The notes under the pieces: generated by a model | The model's input: only the letters and a program-made list of their open reading frames with translations | Told to the model about the DNA's origin: nothing | Database searches by the model: none | Made by a program: the position numbers and the translations under genes | From: Syntrophorhabdaceae bacterium | Lineage (GTDB): Bacteria > Desulfobacterota > Syntrophorhabdia > Syntrophorhabdales > Syntrophorhabdaceae | Reading direction: 5' to 3' | Assembly (NCBI GenBank): GCA_036504895.1 | Contig: DASXUJ010000062.1 | Span: 62,001-126,000 of the forward strand | Length of the DNA: 64,000 nucleotides | Part shown: piece by piece, positions 57,683-64,000 of the stretch | Numbering within the stretch: the first letter of the stretch is position 1 | How the letters are laid out: every line of letters begins with the position of its first letter

Positions 57683-58501
57683 ATGGCTGAAGACAGCTAT
57701 TCCGCCACCACGGTGGAAATATTGCGGGAGATCAGGAGACGCCGCCCCCTGATCCACCATATCACAAATTTTGTAGTCATGAATACCACCGCAAACGTGA
57801 CTCTCGCCGTAGGGGCATCCCCCATTATGGCCCACGCGAATGAGGAGATGGAAGCTGTCTCCGCCATCTCCGATGCCTTAAACCTGAATATCGGCACCCT
57901 CACGCTTCAATGGGTAGAGTCCATGATCGTGGCCGGACTCGCTGCGGGCGCGAGAGGAATACCAATTATCCTCGATCCCGTGGGCTCGGGCGCAACCCCG
58001 CTCAGAAGCTCCGCCACAGCCCGGATCCTCAAAGAAGTCCCCGTAACCGTGGTGAGAGGCAATGCGTCCGAGATCATGTCCCTTTTCACGGACGGGGAAG
58101 TCAGGATTAAGGGCGTTGACTCCCTGGAATGCGTTGATAACGTGCGTGACGGCGCCCGACGGCTGGCAGGGAGATTGAAGAAAGTCATCGCCGTTACCGG
58201 AGAGGTCGATTTTGTGACCGACGGAGAAAAGTCCTTCGAGGTGCACAACGGCCATCCCATGTTCGCCCGCGTGACCGGGACGGGATGCGCTGCCACGGCG
58301 GTAGTATCCTGTTTCAACGCGGTCGTGACCGACCCTCTCCTTGCCACCGCCGCTGCCCTCGCGTATTATGGACTTGCGGGAGAGGAGGCTGCACGCCTTT
58401 CACAGGGACCGGGGAGTTTCCAGGTAGCCCTTTATGACATACTCTACAGCCTTCCGGAAGAACTTATGCTCGAGCGGCTCAGGATAAAGGCCATCACATA
58501 A
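57683..58501 (+). CDS. thiM: Hydroxyethylthiazole kinase
   Basis: ThiM salvages hydroxyethylthiazole by phosphorylation. The protein of about 272 residues has VHHITNFVVMNTTANVTLA-like segment (IHHITNFVVMNTTANVTLA), LDPVGSGATPLR, RGNASEIMSL and the anion-hole ARVTGTGCAATAVV. The ATG at 57683 with AGGTG upstream is preferred over a GTG 9 nt before. It is followed by thiE after 14 nt. Confidence 0.94.
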   Translation: MAEDSYSATTVEILREIRRRRPLIHHITNFVVMNTTANVTLAVGASPIMAHANEEMEAVSAISDALNLNIGTLTLQWVESMIVAGLAAGARGIPIILDPVGSGATPLRSSATARILKEVPVTVVRGNASEIMSLFTDGEVRIKGVDSLECVDNVRDGARRLAGRLKKVIAVTGEVDFVTDGEKSFEVHNGHPMFARVTGTGCAATAVVSCFNAVVTDPLLATAAALAYYGLAGEEAARLSQGPGSFQVALYDILYSLPEELMLERLRIKAIT

Positions 58502-58515
58502 ACGGCCGCGGATAG

Positions 58516-59250
58516 ATGCTGAAAAGCGACACGGATATGGGCAAAAGGAACGACACAAACGAGGTTCACGGCACGCGGCGGAAACCTTCCCCCCACGACT
58601 ACAGACTCTATTTCGTCACCGATTCCCGCTTGCATAAAGGCTATTCCGTCCTTGAACAGGTAGCCCTCGCCCTCGAAGGAGGGGTAAAGATTATCCAGAT
58701 AAGGGAAAAAGAGATGGTCCCCGGCGATTACGCGGCATTGATCTCGGCGGCGCTCATGTTGACGCGGCAACACGGGGCATATCTGATCGTCAACGATCTC
58801 CCTGCAATCGCGGCGTCAACGGGCGCGGACGGGATCCATCTGGGGCAGGATGATATGGCCGTCAAAGCAGCCAGAGAATTGTTGGGGCAGGATGCGATAA
58901 TCGGCATATCCGTCAAGACCCCGGAAGAGGCGGTGAAAGGCGAGAAAGACGGGGCCGACTATATCGCGGTAAACGGGGTTTTCCCCACCTCCACGAAAAG
59001 GGACCTCGGATATTGTCCCGGGCTTGAAGGGGTGACGCGGATTTGCCGGAGCACCAGTCTTCCCGTGGTCGGAATCGGAGGCATCACCCTCCACAACTGC
59101 CGCTCCGTTTTAGAGGCCGGAGCGCAGGGCATTGCGGTAGTCACCGCCCTTACCATGGCTGAGCACATCCCCACCGCGTGCAGGAACTTATGGGAACGCC
59201 TTTCGGATGAAAGGCAGTTGTCCGGGTCGCAAGTCCGGAAAGGTCCGTGA
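58516..59250 (+). CDS. thiE: Thiamine-phosphate synthase
   Basis: The 244-residue enzyme joins pyrimidine and thiazole phosphates to make thiamine phosphate. Motifs IIQIREKEM, LIVNDLPAIAA, GADGIHLGQDDMA and NGVFPTSTKRDLG are present. It has an extra 25-residue N-terminal stretch and a basic tail. Pairing with thiM supports a true ThiE role. The stop overlaps the thyX start. Confidence 0.93.
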   Translation: MLKSDTDMGKRNDTNEVHGTRRKPSPHDYRLYFVTDSRLHKGYSVLEQVALALEGGVKIIQIREKEMVPGDYAALISAALMLTRQHGAYLIVNDLPAIAASTGADGIHLGQDDMAVKAARELLGQDAIIGISVKTPEEAVKGEKDGADYIAVNGVFPTSTKRDLGYCPGLEGVTRICRSTSLPVVGIGGITLHNCRSVLEAGAQGIAVVTALTMAEHIPTACRNLWERLSDERQLSGSQVRKGP

Positions 59251-59978
59251 TGGAAACAAAGCTGAAGGTCCTGTTGATCAGCCACACCCCCATGCCGGAA
59301 ATGACGATCGCCGCTGCCGCCCGCCTCTGCTACCGGTCCGGAGACATTGAGACCCTCAAGGACGACAGGTTGGCAGGTCAAACAAAGAACTTTCTCTCAA
59401 AAATCATGGGGATGGGCCATATGAGCCCCGTAGAGCATGTCTCTTTTACCTTTGCCGTCGAAGGCATCTCGAGGGCCTGCTCCCACCAACTCGTCAGACA
59501 CCGCATCGCGTCATACAGCCAGCAATCGCAGAGGTATGTGGATAAAACCGGCGGTTTTCACTATGTAGTGCCCCCTTCCATAGGAGGCGACAAGGAATTG
59601 AAGCGGCGCTTCGACTCTTTTATGCGGGAGACGCAGGAGTTCTATGACTATCTCGTCCGGATGCTTGAAGAGCAAGGGCGTACAGGTGAATCGGTCCGGG
59701 AGGACGCCCGGTTCGTGCTGCCCAATGCCGCGGAAACGAAGATCATGGTCACCATGAACGCCCGGGAGCTCCTCCATTTCTTCACCCAGCGGTGCTGCAA
59801 CCGTGCCCAATGGGAGATACGGGCCATGGCAACGGAGATGCTGAGGCTCGTGAAGGCGGTTGCCCCTACCCTATTCGCCGGCGCAGGTCCGGGATGTGTG
59901 AGCGGCCCCTGCCCGGAAGGCACTTACTCCTGCGGAAAAATGAAAGAGGTGAAGAAGCGGTTCAGGTCCCTGTCGTGA
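59250..59978 (+). CDS. thyX: Flavin-dependent thymidylate synthase
   Basis: ThyX makes dTMP from dUMP using FAD, NADPH and methylene-folate. The 242 residues have the signature RHRIASYSQQSQRY and downstream LPNAAETKIMVTMNARELLHFF. The ATG at 59250 overlaps the thiE stop (TGATG). A C-terminal Cys-rich tail (PGCVSGPCPEGTYSCG) is usual for the family. It ends the nifU-thyX operon. Confidence 0.96.
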   Translation: METKLKVLLISHTPMPEMTIAAAARLCYRSGDIETLKDDRLAGQTKNFLSKIMGMGHMSPVEHVSFTFAVEGISRACSHQLVRHRIASYSQQSQRYVDKTGGFHYVVPPSIGGDKELKRRFDSFMRETQEFYDYLVRMLEEQGRTGESVREDARFVLPNAAETKIMVTMNARELLHFFTQRCCNRAQWEIRAMATEMLRLVKAVAPTLFAGAGPGCVSGPCPEGTYSCGKMKEVKKRFRSLS

Positions 59979-60010
59979 GCCTGCCGATTATTGCTATAGG
60001 TTAATCAAAA

Positions 60011-60038
60011 GGGCGGCCCTGCGTGGGCCGCCCTTTTT
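60011..60038. terminator. Strong bidirectional terminator
   Basis: GGGCGGCCC and GGGCCGCCC form a perfect 9-bp stem with a 5-nt loop; T5 follows on plus and four A precede, giving T4 on minus. It ends nifU-thyX and also the protease gene on the other strand. Confidence 0.9.
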
Positions 60039-60056
60039 AACTTACTTCAGGATCTG

Positions 60057-62084
60057 CTATGGTTTTCTCTGGGTGACGGTAAAGACTTTCTTCGTATTCT
60101 TCTGCTCAAGTATCACGTTAATCTTACCCACCCGGGCTTTCCCTGCATTGGATGATACGTCATAGGTAACCGTGCCGGGACCGGCTCCGAAAGCACCGGA
60201 GGTTATCTGGAGCCATGCGGCAGCCGCTCCGTCTACTGCGGCAGTCCATGAGCAATCAGCAGGGTTGGTAGTGATTGCGAAAGTATTACCCGGATGGGCG
60301 TTTGCATCAAATGATGCCCTCGGTGGGTTCAGGGCCTGCATGGTGCAGGGCCTGCCCCGCTGAGTGACGCTGAGCGCAGCTCCGCCTATATCAACGGTTA
60401 CCGGTCCTCTTTCCACAGAACTTGTGTTTGCTGCAGCCGTGATTTTCACTGTTCCCCTATTGTTCCTCCATGTGACGTTGGAATAAGTGAGCCATGCTTC
60501 CGTCGGTGTCACCGTCGGCTGGGGACATCCAGTTCCTCCACTGGCGGTTATCCTCGCCACCGTTGATCCTCCGTTAAAATTGAGTGTTACACTTGAAGAG
60601 GACGTGATGGAATAGGCGCAGGTCGGCGCCTCGGTGGTGACCCAAGAGGTGCCTTCGCCTACCCTGGATATGCCCCAACCTATATTCATGTAACCGGCAA
60701 TTCCCCAGTTCGGACCCCAGCTATTGCGAAGGATCCAGTATCCTCCGTTATTATTGTTCCAGCCCACGAGGATGATTTGATGGTTCGTCGAACCGCCGCA
60801 CTGCGAGGTTTCATTGGTCCTGAAAACGCCGTTGCTATACGTATCCCAGCCGTCACCGGCACATACTCCTGCGGTGATCGGGCCATAGGTATAGATCGCA
60901 CTCTTTATTTGGTCAACCGTGGGAATGGTCCACTCGGAGCCGGTAACGAATTGCCAACTATCCAAAATATAGGGTTTGGCATAATTGGTGGGGCAGGTTC
61001 CGTTGCTTTCGGTATAGGGTTTCACCGATTCGAGGACAGCCCCCGGAGCGCCTTGATTCATACCGGCGGTGTCATAATGGTAGATATGCGCCGTGAGTCC
61101 GCCATCACAATCCCAACCCGATTCGTTGCACGATATCAGGTACTGCTCGGAAAGATCGATCGCCTTGGTGGCCTGTCCGGTTTTCGCAAGGGCCGATTCC
61201 ATAATACCTACCGTCCCAAAGGACCAGCAGCTCCCGCAGTTCCCCTGATTGCGAACCGCCGGGACGATGTTCTGGTTCCGCCAGTCAAAGCTTGCGGGCA
61301 GCGCAGTTTTCACTTTCGGAAAGATTTCTGTTTTTACGGCTCCCGCTGGTACGGATGCCTCACCCTGCGGGGCAAGAGGATTGCTCAAATCGAGTTTCGA
61401 AGACATAGACGAAACTTTAAGCCTGATCTGCCTCGCTACGGGCTCATTTTCCCACGACCGGCCGTAAAGAAGTTTCACGGTTTGATTACCGGCTCCCCTT
61501 GGAGCAAGGCTGATAATCTGCCGCTGGGGTACTCCGTAACCCCGGGTGTGGGTCTCGTACACATTCGCGGCCGTCGTGGTCATGCCGCTGTCCGCGGTGA
61601 CATGCCATCTGTAGCCGGTGGACGGGTTTGATTCGAGAACGACCACCACCTCCCCATTCGCAGGGGGACTTTCAATAGTCATTTCCGTCACGCCGCCGAG
61701 TACATTAAATTCGGGTTTTGCGGTGGAATAAAGAAATTCGCGGAAACTCCCGACAGTGCCCTTACCTGATGCGGTGAGCGCATAGGCGACGCCTTTTTCA
61801 TCACTGCCGATCACCTTTTTTTCCACTGTGATGCCCTTGGACTTCAGTTTAGAAACGAGCGCATTTATCGAACGTTGCGTGGCAACCTTCATTCCTATCT
61901 CCGCCGCTTCACTGTCAGAGACCGTTATCTGTGCCTCGAGGGACCACTCGGCAGCCGGAGACGCCGCCGCACCGGTTTCTGCAGACGCTGCAAAACTATT
62001 ACCCGACCAAAACAATGACAAAACAAGCATAATGATGCAATACCCGATAACGGAACTGCCCCTTCTCTTCATCCGTCTGATCAT
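60057..62084 (-). CDS. Secreted papain-family (C1A) protease fused to a chagasin-like inhibitor and BACON-like domains
   Basis: The 675-residue protein has a signal peptide (to about residue 33), an unassigned domain (45-135), a chagasin-like I42 inhibitor domain (about 135-228) with its three loops NPSTGY (153-158), GYGVPQ (182-187) and RSWEN (209-213), then a C1A peptidase (261-490) with Gln280, Cys286 in NQGNCGSCWSF, His435 in STNHQIILVGWN and Asn454 in LRNSWGPNWG. Two BACON-like beta domains end it (488-578, 579-675). The start at 62084 has a G-rich ribosome site. Probably exported and self-restrained. It is flanked by a terminator and by rpoH. Confidence 0.88.
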   Translation of the reverse strand: MIRRMKRRGSSVIGYCIIMLVLSLFWSGNSFAASAETGAAASPAAEWSLEAQITVSDSEAAEIGMKVATQRSINALVSKLKSKGITVEKKVIGSDEKGVAYALTASGKGTVGSFREFLYSTAKPEFNVLGGVTEMTIESPPANGEVVVVLESNPSTGYRWHVTADSGMTTTAANVYETHTRGYGVPQRQIISLAPRGAGNQTVKLLYGRSWENEPVARQIRLKVSSMSSKLDLSNPLAPQGEASVPAGAVKTEIFPKVKTALPASFDWRNQNIVPAVRNQGNCGSCWSFGTVGIMESALAKTGQATKAIDLSEQYLISCNESGWDCDGGLTAHIYHYDTAGMNQGAPGAVLESVKPYTESNGTCPTNYAKPYILDSWQFVTGSEWTIPTVDQIKSAIYTYGPITAGVCAGDGWDTYSNGVFRTNETSQCGGSTNHQIILVGWNNNNGGYWILRNSWGPNWGIAGYMNIGWGISRVGEGTSWVTTEAPTCAYSITSSSSVTLNFNGGSTVARITASGGTGCPQPTVTPTEAWLTYSNVTWRNNRGTVKITAAANTSSVERGPVTVDIGGAALSVTQRGRPCTMQALNPPRASFDANAHPGNTFAITTNPADCSWTAAVDGAAAAWLQITSGAFGAGPGTVTYDVSSNAGKARVGKINVILEQKNTKKVFTVTQRKP

Positions 62085-62223
62085 TTTTCCCCCCAGGAAT
62101 TCGGCCGTAATTCTGATATTCTCATCGGCAGCCTTTTTATAAAATGTGTGTATTGGCACTCTGACTTTGTCGGAGAATTATTGCTTTTTTGGCAGCTGAA
62201 TCCTCCGCGACATTCATCCTAGA

Positions 62224-62252
62224 AGAGTATCGTGATTAGTCTAATTTTTCAA
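62224..62252 (-). promoter_or_regulatory. Possible promoter of the protease gene
   Basis: Minus-strand TTGAAA (62247-62252), 17 nt, TACTCT (62224-62229). The -10 box is poor. The remaining 62160-62416 bases hold no gene I can support. Confidence 0.4.
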
Positions 62253-62416
62253 GTGCTTTGACGAAGATGCCCGTCATGATTGCCCTCGCCTCAAGGCATG
62301 GACACGATCTCTTGTCAATAAAGGAAGTTCGTTCTGTGCCTGGATAAATCATACACAGTCAATCATATTTACCGGTGGGAAAAATTGATCGTAGGGCGTG
62401 CACCCCATACGGAACA

Positions 62417-63316
62417 TCATCCCATCTTCGCCATCTGGGACTGGAACTGCTCTTTAAACTTCTTCAGCACTTTGTTTTCTATCTGCCGTACCCGCTCGCG
62501 AGAGATTTGAAATATTTCGCCGATCTCCTGAAGGGTCAGGGGCTCTTCGGCAAGGGTTCGCTGGTCGAAAATAAATTTTTCTTTATCGTTTAAACCGCCT
62601 TTAAATTCCGTGACTTTCTTCGAGAGCCTTTCCGATTCCTCTTTGCGGCTCACGATCTCCTCCACGTCCTCGTCCGTTTTCATGGTATCCATGATCGTGT
62701 CGTCGCTTCCGTCATGGACCGGCGCTTCGAGGGAGATGTCCGTAAAGGCCAATCGCTGCTGCATGCAGTCGACTTCTTCCTCTTTCACTTCCAGGATGCC
62801 GGCGAGCACTTTCGGCTCCGGATAAACACCCAGGGCCTCGAGCTTCTGCTTCTCCTTGTTCAGCCGGTAGAAAAGTTTGCGCTGGCCCTGTGTGGTCCCT
62901 ACCTTTACAAGACTCCATGAGTCCATTATATGCTTTAGAATATAGGCCCTGATCCAGAAGGAGGCATAGGTAGAAAATTTAGTGCCTTTATAGGGATTAT
63001 ATTTTTTCACTGCGTGGAGGAGTCCCACGTTTCCCTCCTGGATTAGATCCAGAATATTTAAATAGGAGTTGTAATATTCCAGGGATATCTTAACCACAAG
63101 CCGCAGATTGGCCATCACAAGCCTCTGGGCTGCATCGAGGTCCTGGTTTTCAAAAGCGAGGCGTGATACTTCGAACTCCTTTTCCCGCGACAGGACCGGG
63201 TATTTCGATACCTCCGCAAGGTATGTCTTCAACGGATCAAACGGGATTGGGAGGTCCTGGCTCTCCTTCTTCCCGGAATGTTCCTGAGGGGTCTCAGCGC
63301 TCATATCGTCAGTCAT
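62417..63316 (-). CDS. rpoH: RNA polymerase sigma-32 factor (heat shock)
   Basis: The 299-residue sigma factor has region 2 (ANLRLVVKISLEYYNSYLNI, then DLIQEGNVGLLHAVKKYNP), region 2.4 FSTYASFWIRAYI, the RpoH box QRKLFYRLNKEKQKLEALG, and region 4 helix-turn-helix (LTLQEIGEIFQISRERVRQIE). The box separates it from RpoD and RpoS. The leader of about 160 nt from the promoter at 63483 could carry a temperature-sensing structure. Confidence 0.94.
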   Translation of the reverse strand: MTDDMSAETPQEHSGKKESQDLPIPFDPLKTYLAEVSKYPVLSREKEFEVSRLAFENQDLDAAQRLVMANLRLVVKISLEYYNSYLNILDLIQEGNVGLLHAVKKYNPYKGTKFSTYASFWIRAYILKHIMDSWSLVKVGTTQGQRKLFYRLNKEKQKLEALGVYPEPKVLAGILEVKEEEVDCMQQRLAFTDISLEAPVHDGSDDTIMDTMKTDEDVEEIVSRKEESERLSKKVTEFKGGLNDKEKFIFDQRTLAEEPLTLQEIGEIFQISRERVRQIENKVLKKFKEQFQSQMAKMG

Positions 63317-63482
63317 CTCTTACGAATCTCCTTACCGACAGGACGGCCTTTCCCGTCGACCCGGTGAACCTTTATTCCAAGGTCTTCCGACTCGCCGGCG
63401 CCGGCCTGTGTAGTTACGGTACCCGGTAACGAGCACCGGTCTGCCCCTCCCGACCTGGCCCGTCCTCACACGACTTTTACAG

Positions 63483-63511
63483 AATATAAGCACCTTTTTT
63501 GGGGTTGTCAT
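63483..63511 (-). promoter_or_regulatory. Promoter of rpoH
   Basis: Minus-strand ATGACA (63506-63511), 17 nt, TATATT (63483-63488). The predicted leader to the ATG at 63316 is about 160 nt. Confidence 0.7.
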
Positions 63512-63691
63512 GAAAGATTAATTCGAATAATAACTTTTTTTCACTCGGGGGAGTGGTCCGAAAAAGACACAATTTGCGGAGAGAGGTTCAATCTATCGAC
63601 GCTGGGGGTATGAGGCCGATCTGCAGTTCAATTGCGTTTGATGCGGCGCCGGCCGGTCTCGGAAGATTGAAAACCGGCCTTATTCCTCCCG

Positions 63692-63871
63692 TTATTCCTT
63701 ATCTTCCTTTTTTACCGGTTTGTCGCCTTCTTCGGGCTCGTGCACCGATTTCTTGAACCCCTTGATAGCCTTGCCTACCGCCCCGCCGATTTCCGGAAGC
63801 TTTCCCGCCCCGAAAATAAGAACTACTATTACAAGAATGATGATAAGTTCAGGCGCGCCGAGTCCAAACAT
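63692..63871 (-). CDS. tatA: Sec-independent translocase protein TatA
   Basis: The 59-residue protein has the N-terminal helix ([20 protein letters not shown]) followed by the Tat hinge and amphipathic helix [20 protein letters not shown] and an acidic/basic tail. It forms the Tat pore for folded proteins. The ATG at 63871 has AAGGAG upstream. No tatB or tatC gene is in the window. It is short enough to be missed by size cut-offs. Confidence 0.93.
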   Translation of the reverse strand: MFGLGAPELIIILVIVVLIFGAGKLPEIGGAVGKAIKGFKKSVHEPEEGDKPVKKEDKE

Positions 63872-63903
63872 TTATTCGCTCCTTTTTTTACGTTTATCGA
63901 TAT

Positions 63904-63932
63904 ATAATAGTACCGTAAATTAACCCGGTCAA
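63904..63932 (-). promoter_or_regulatory. Promoter of tatA
   Basis: Minus-strand TTGACC (63927-63932), 17 nt, TATTAT (63904-63909), about 30 nt before the tatA ATG. Confidence 0.7.
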
Positions 63933-64000
63933 CAGGTTATTTTACGGGTATGGCTCTGTCCCTTCCCTTTATCCCGTGATTGTAGTCCTTTCCCCTTAGA

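Noticed and set aside
63650-63685. Inverted repeat GCCGGT..ACCGGC after tatA as terminator
   Set aside because: Long loop and no T run in the tatA direction.

Overview
The window looks like chromosomal DNA of an anaerobic, Gram-negative-type bacterium, most likely Desulfobacterota-like (a Syntrophorhabdus/Syntrophobacter type of organism). This is inferred from gene content, not from a marker gene. The pointers are a 13-haem cytochrome c with a cytochrome b partner, a siroheme-decarboxylase (Ahb) type protein, the NIL-ferredoxin and UPF0280 proteins of anaerobic homocysteine synthesis, ThyX, NifU/NifS Fe-S assembly and a probable selenoprotein. I found no rRNA, tRNA, CRISPR array or insertion sequence.

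Layout. (1) 68-13398, minus strand: one long, tightly packed run from a consensus promoter at 13370-13398: yceD-rpmF-plsX-acyl-CoA dehydrogenase-fabD-fabG-acpP-fabF-rpiB-glyA-dCMP deaminase-nrdR-ribD-ribE-ribBA-ribH-nusB-yacP. It covers fatty acid, one-carbon, nucleotide and riboflavin synthesis. An acyl-CoA dehydrogenase sits where fabH usually lies. (2) 13476-17865, minus: UPF0280, NIL-ferredoxin, cysteine desulfurase, MtaB, YggT, DUF167, again from a consensus promoter. (3) 17885-31122: cyclophilin, an HDOD protein with a kinase-less HisKA tail, the cytochrome b/c pair, a GlcD-type oxidase, an Ahb/Lrp-like protein, DNA polymerase I and half of a peptide ABC transporter. (4) 31487-41014: coaX-birA-EF-G paralogue, exported acetolactate decarboxylase, Na/Pi symporter and small genes. 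(5) 41089-45670, minus: cysK-rrf2-metY-metX-metW from a consensus promoter.

(6) 45785-47570 is the most notable locus. A rhodanese-ThiF/MoeB fusion is interrupted by an in-frame TGA exactly at the conserved Cys of the TC-x-EAGV motif. Reading continues in the same frame for 79 further residues that supply the second zinc CxxC pair. An 8-bp hairpin with G as second loop base begins 13 nt after the TGA and fits a bacterial SECIS element. I annotate it as a selenocysteine-containing sulfur-carrier activating enzyme. A thiamine cluster (thiE-thiS-thiG-thiH, no thiF) lies about 1.2 kb away and may be its partner.

(7) 51422-60038: a cystathionine gamma-synthase-like gene, an AlkD-like gene split by one TAG codon, a small CxxC protein, a DrrAB-type ABC exporter, then nifU-nifS-thiM-thiE-thyX ending in a strong terminator. 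(8) 60057-63932, minus: a secreted papain-family protease that carries its own chagasin-like inhibitor domain and two BACON-like domains, then rpoH and a 59-residue tatA.

Sulfur handling recurs: two cysteine desulfurases, cysteine synthase, O-acetylhomoserine sulfhydrylation, a possible second homocysteine route, thiazole synthesis, tRNA methylthiolation and the putative Sec-ThiF enzyme.
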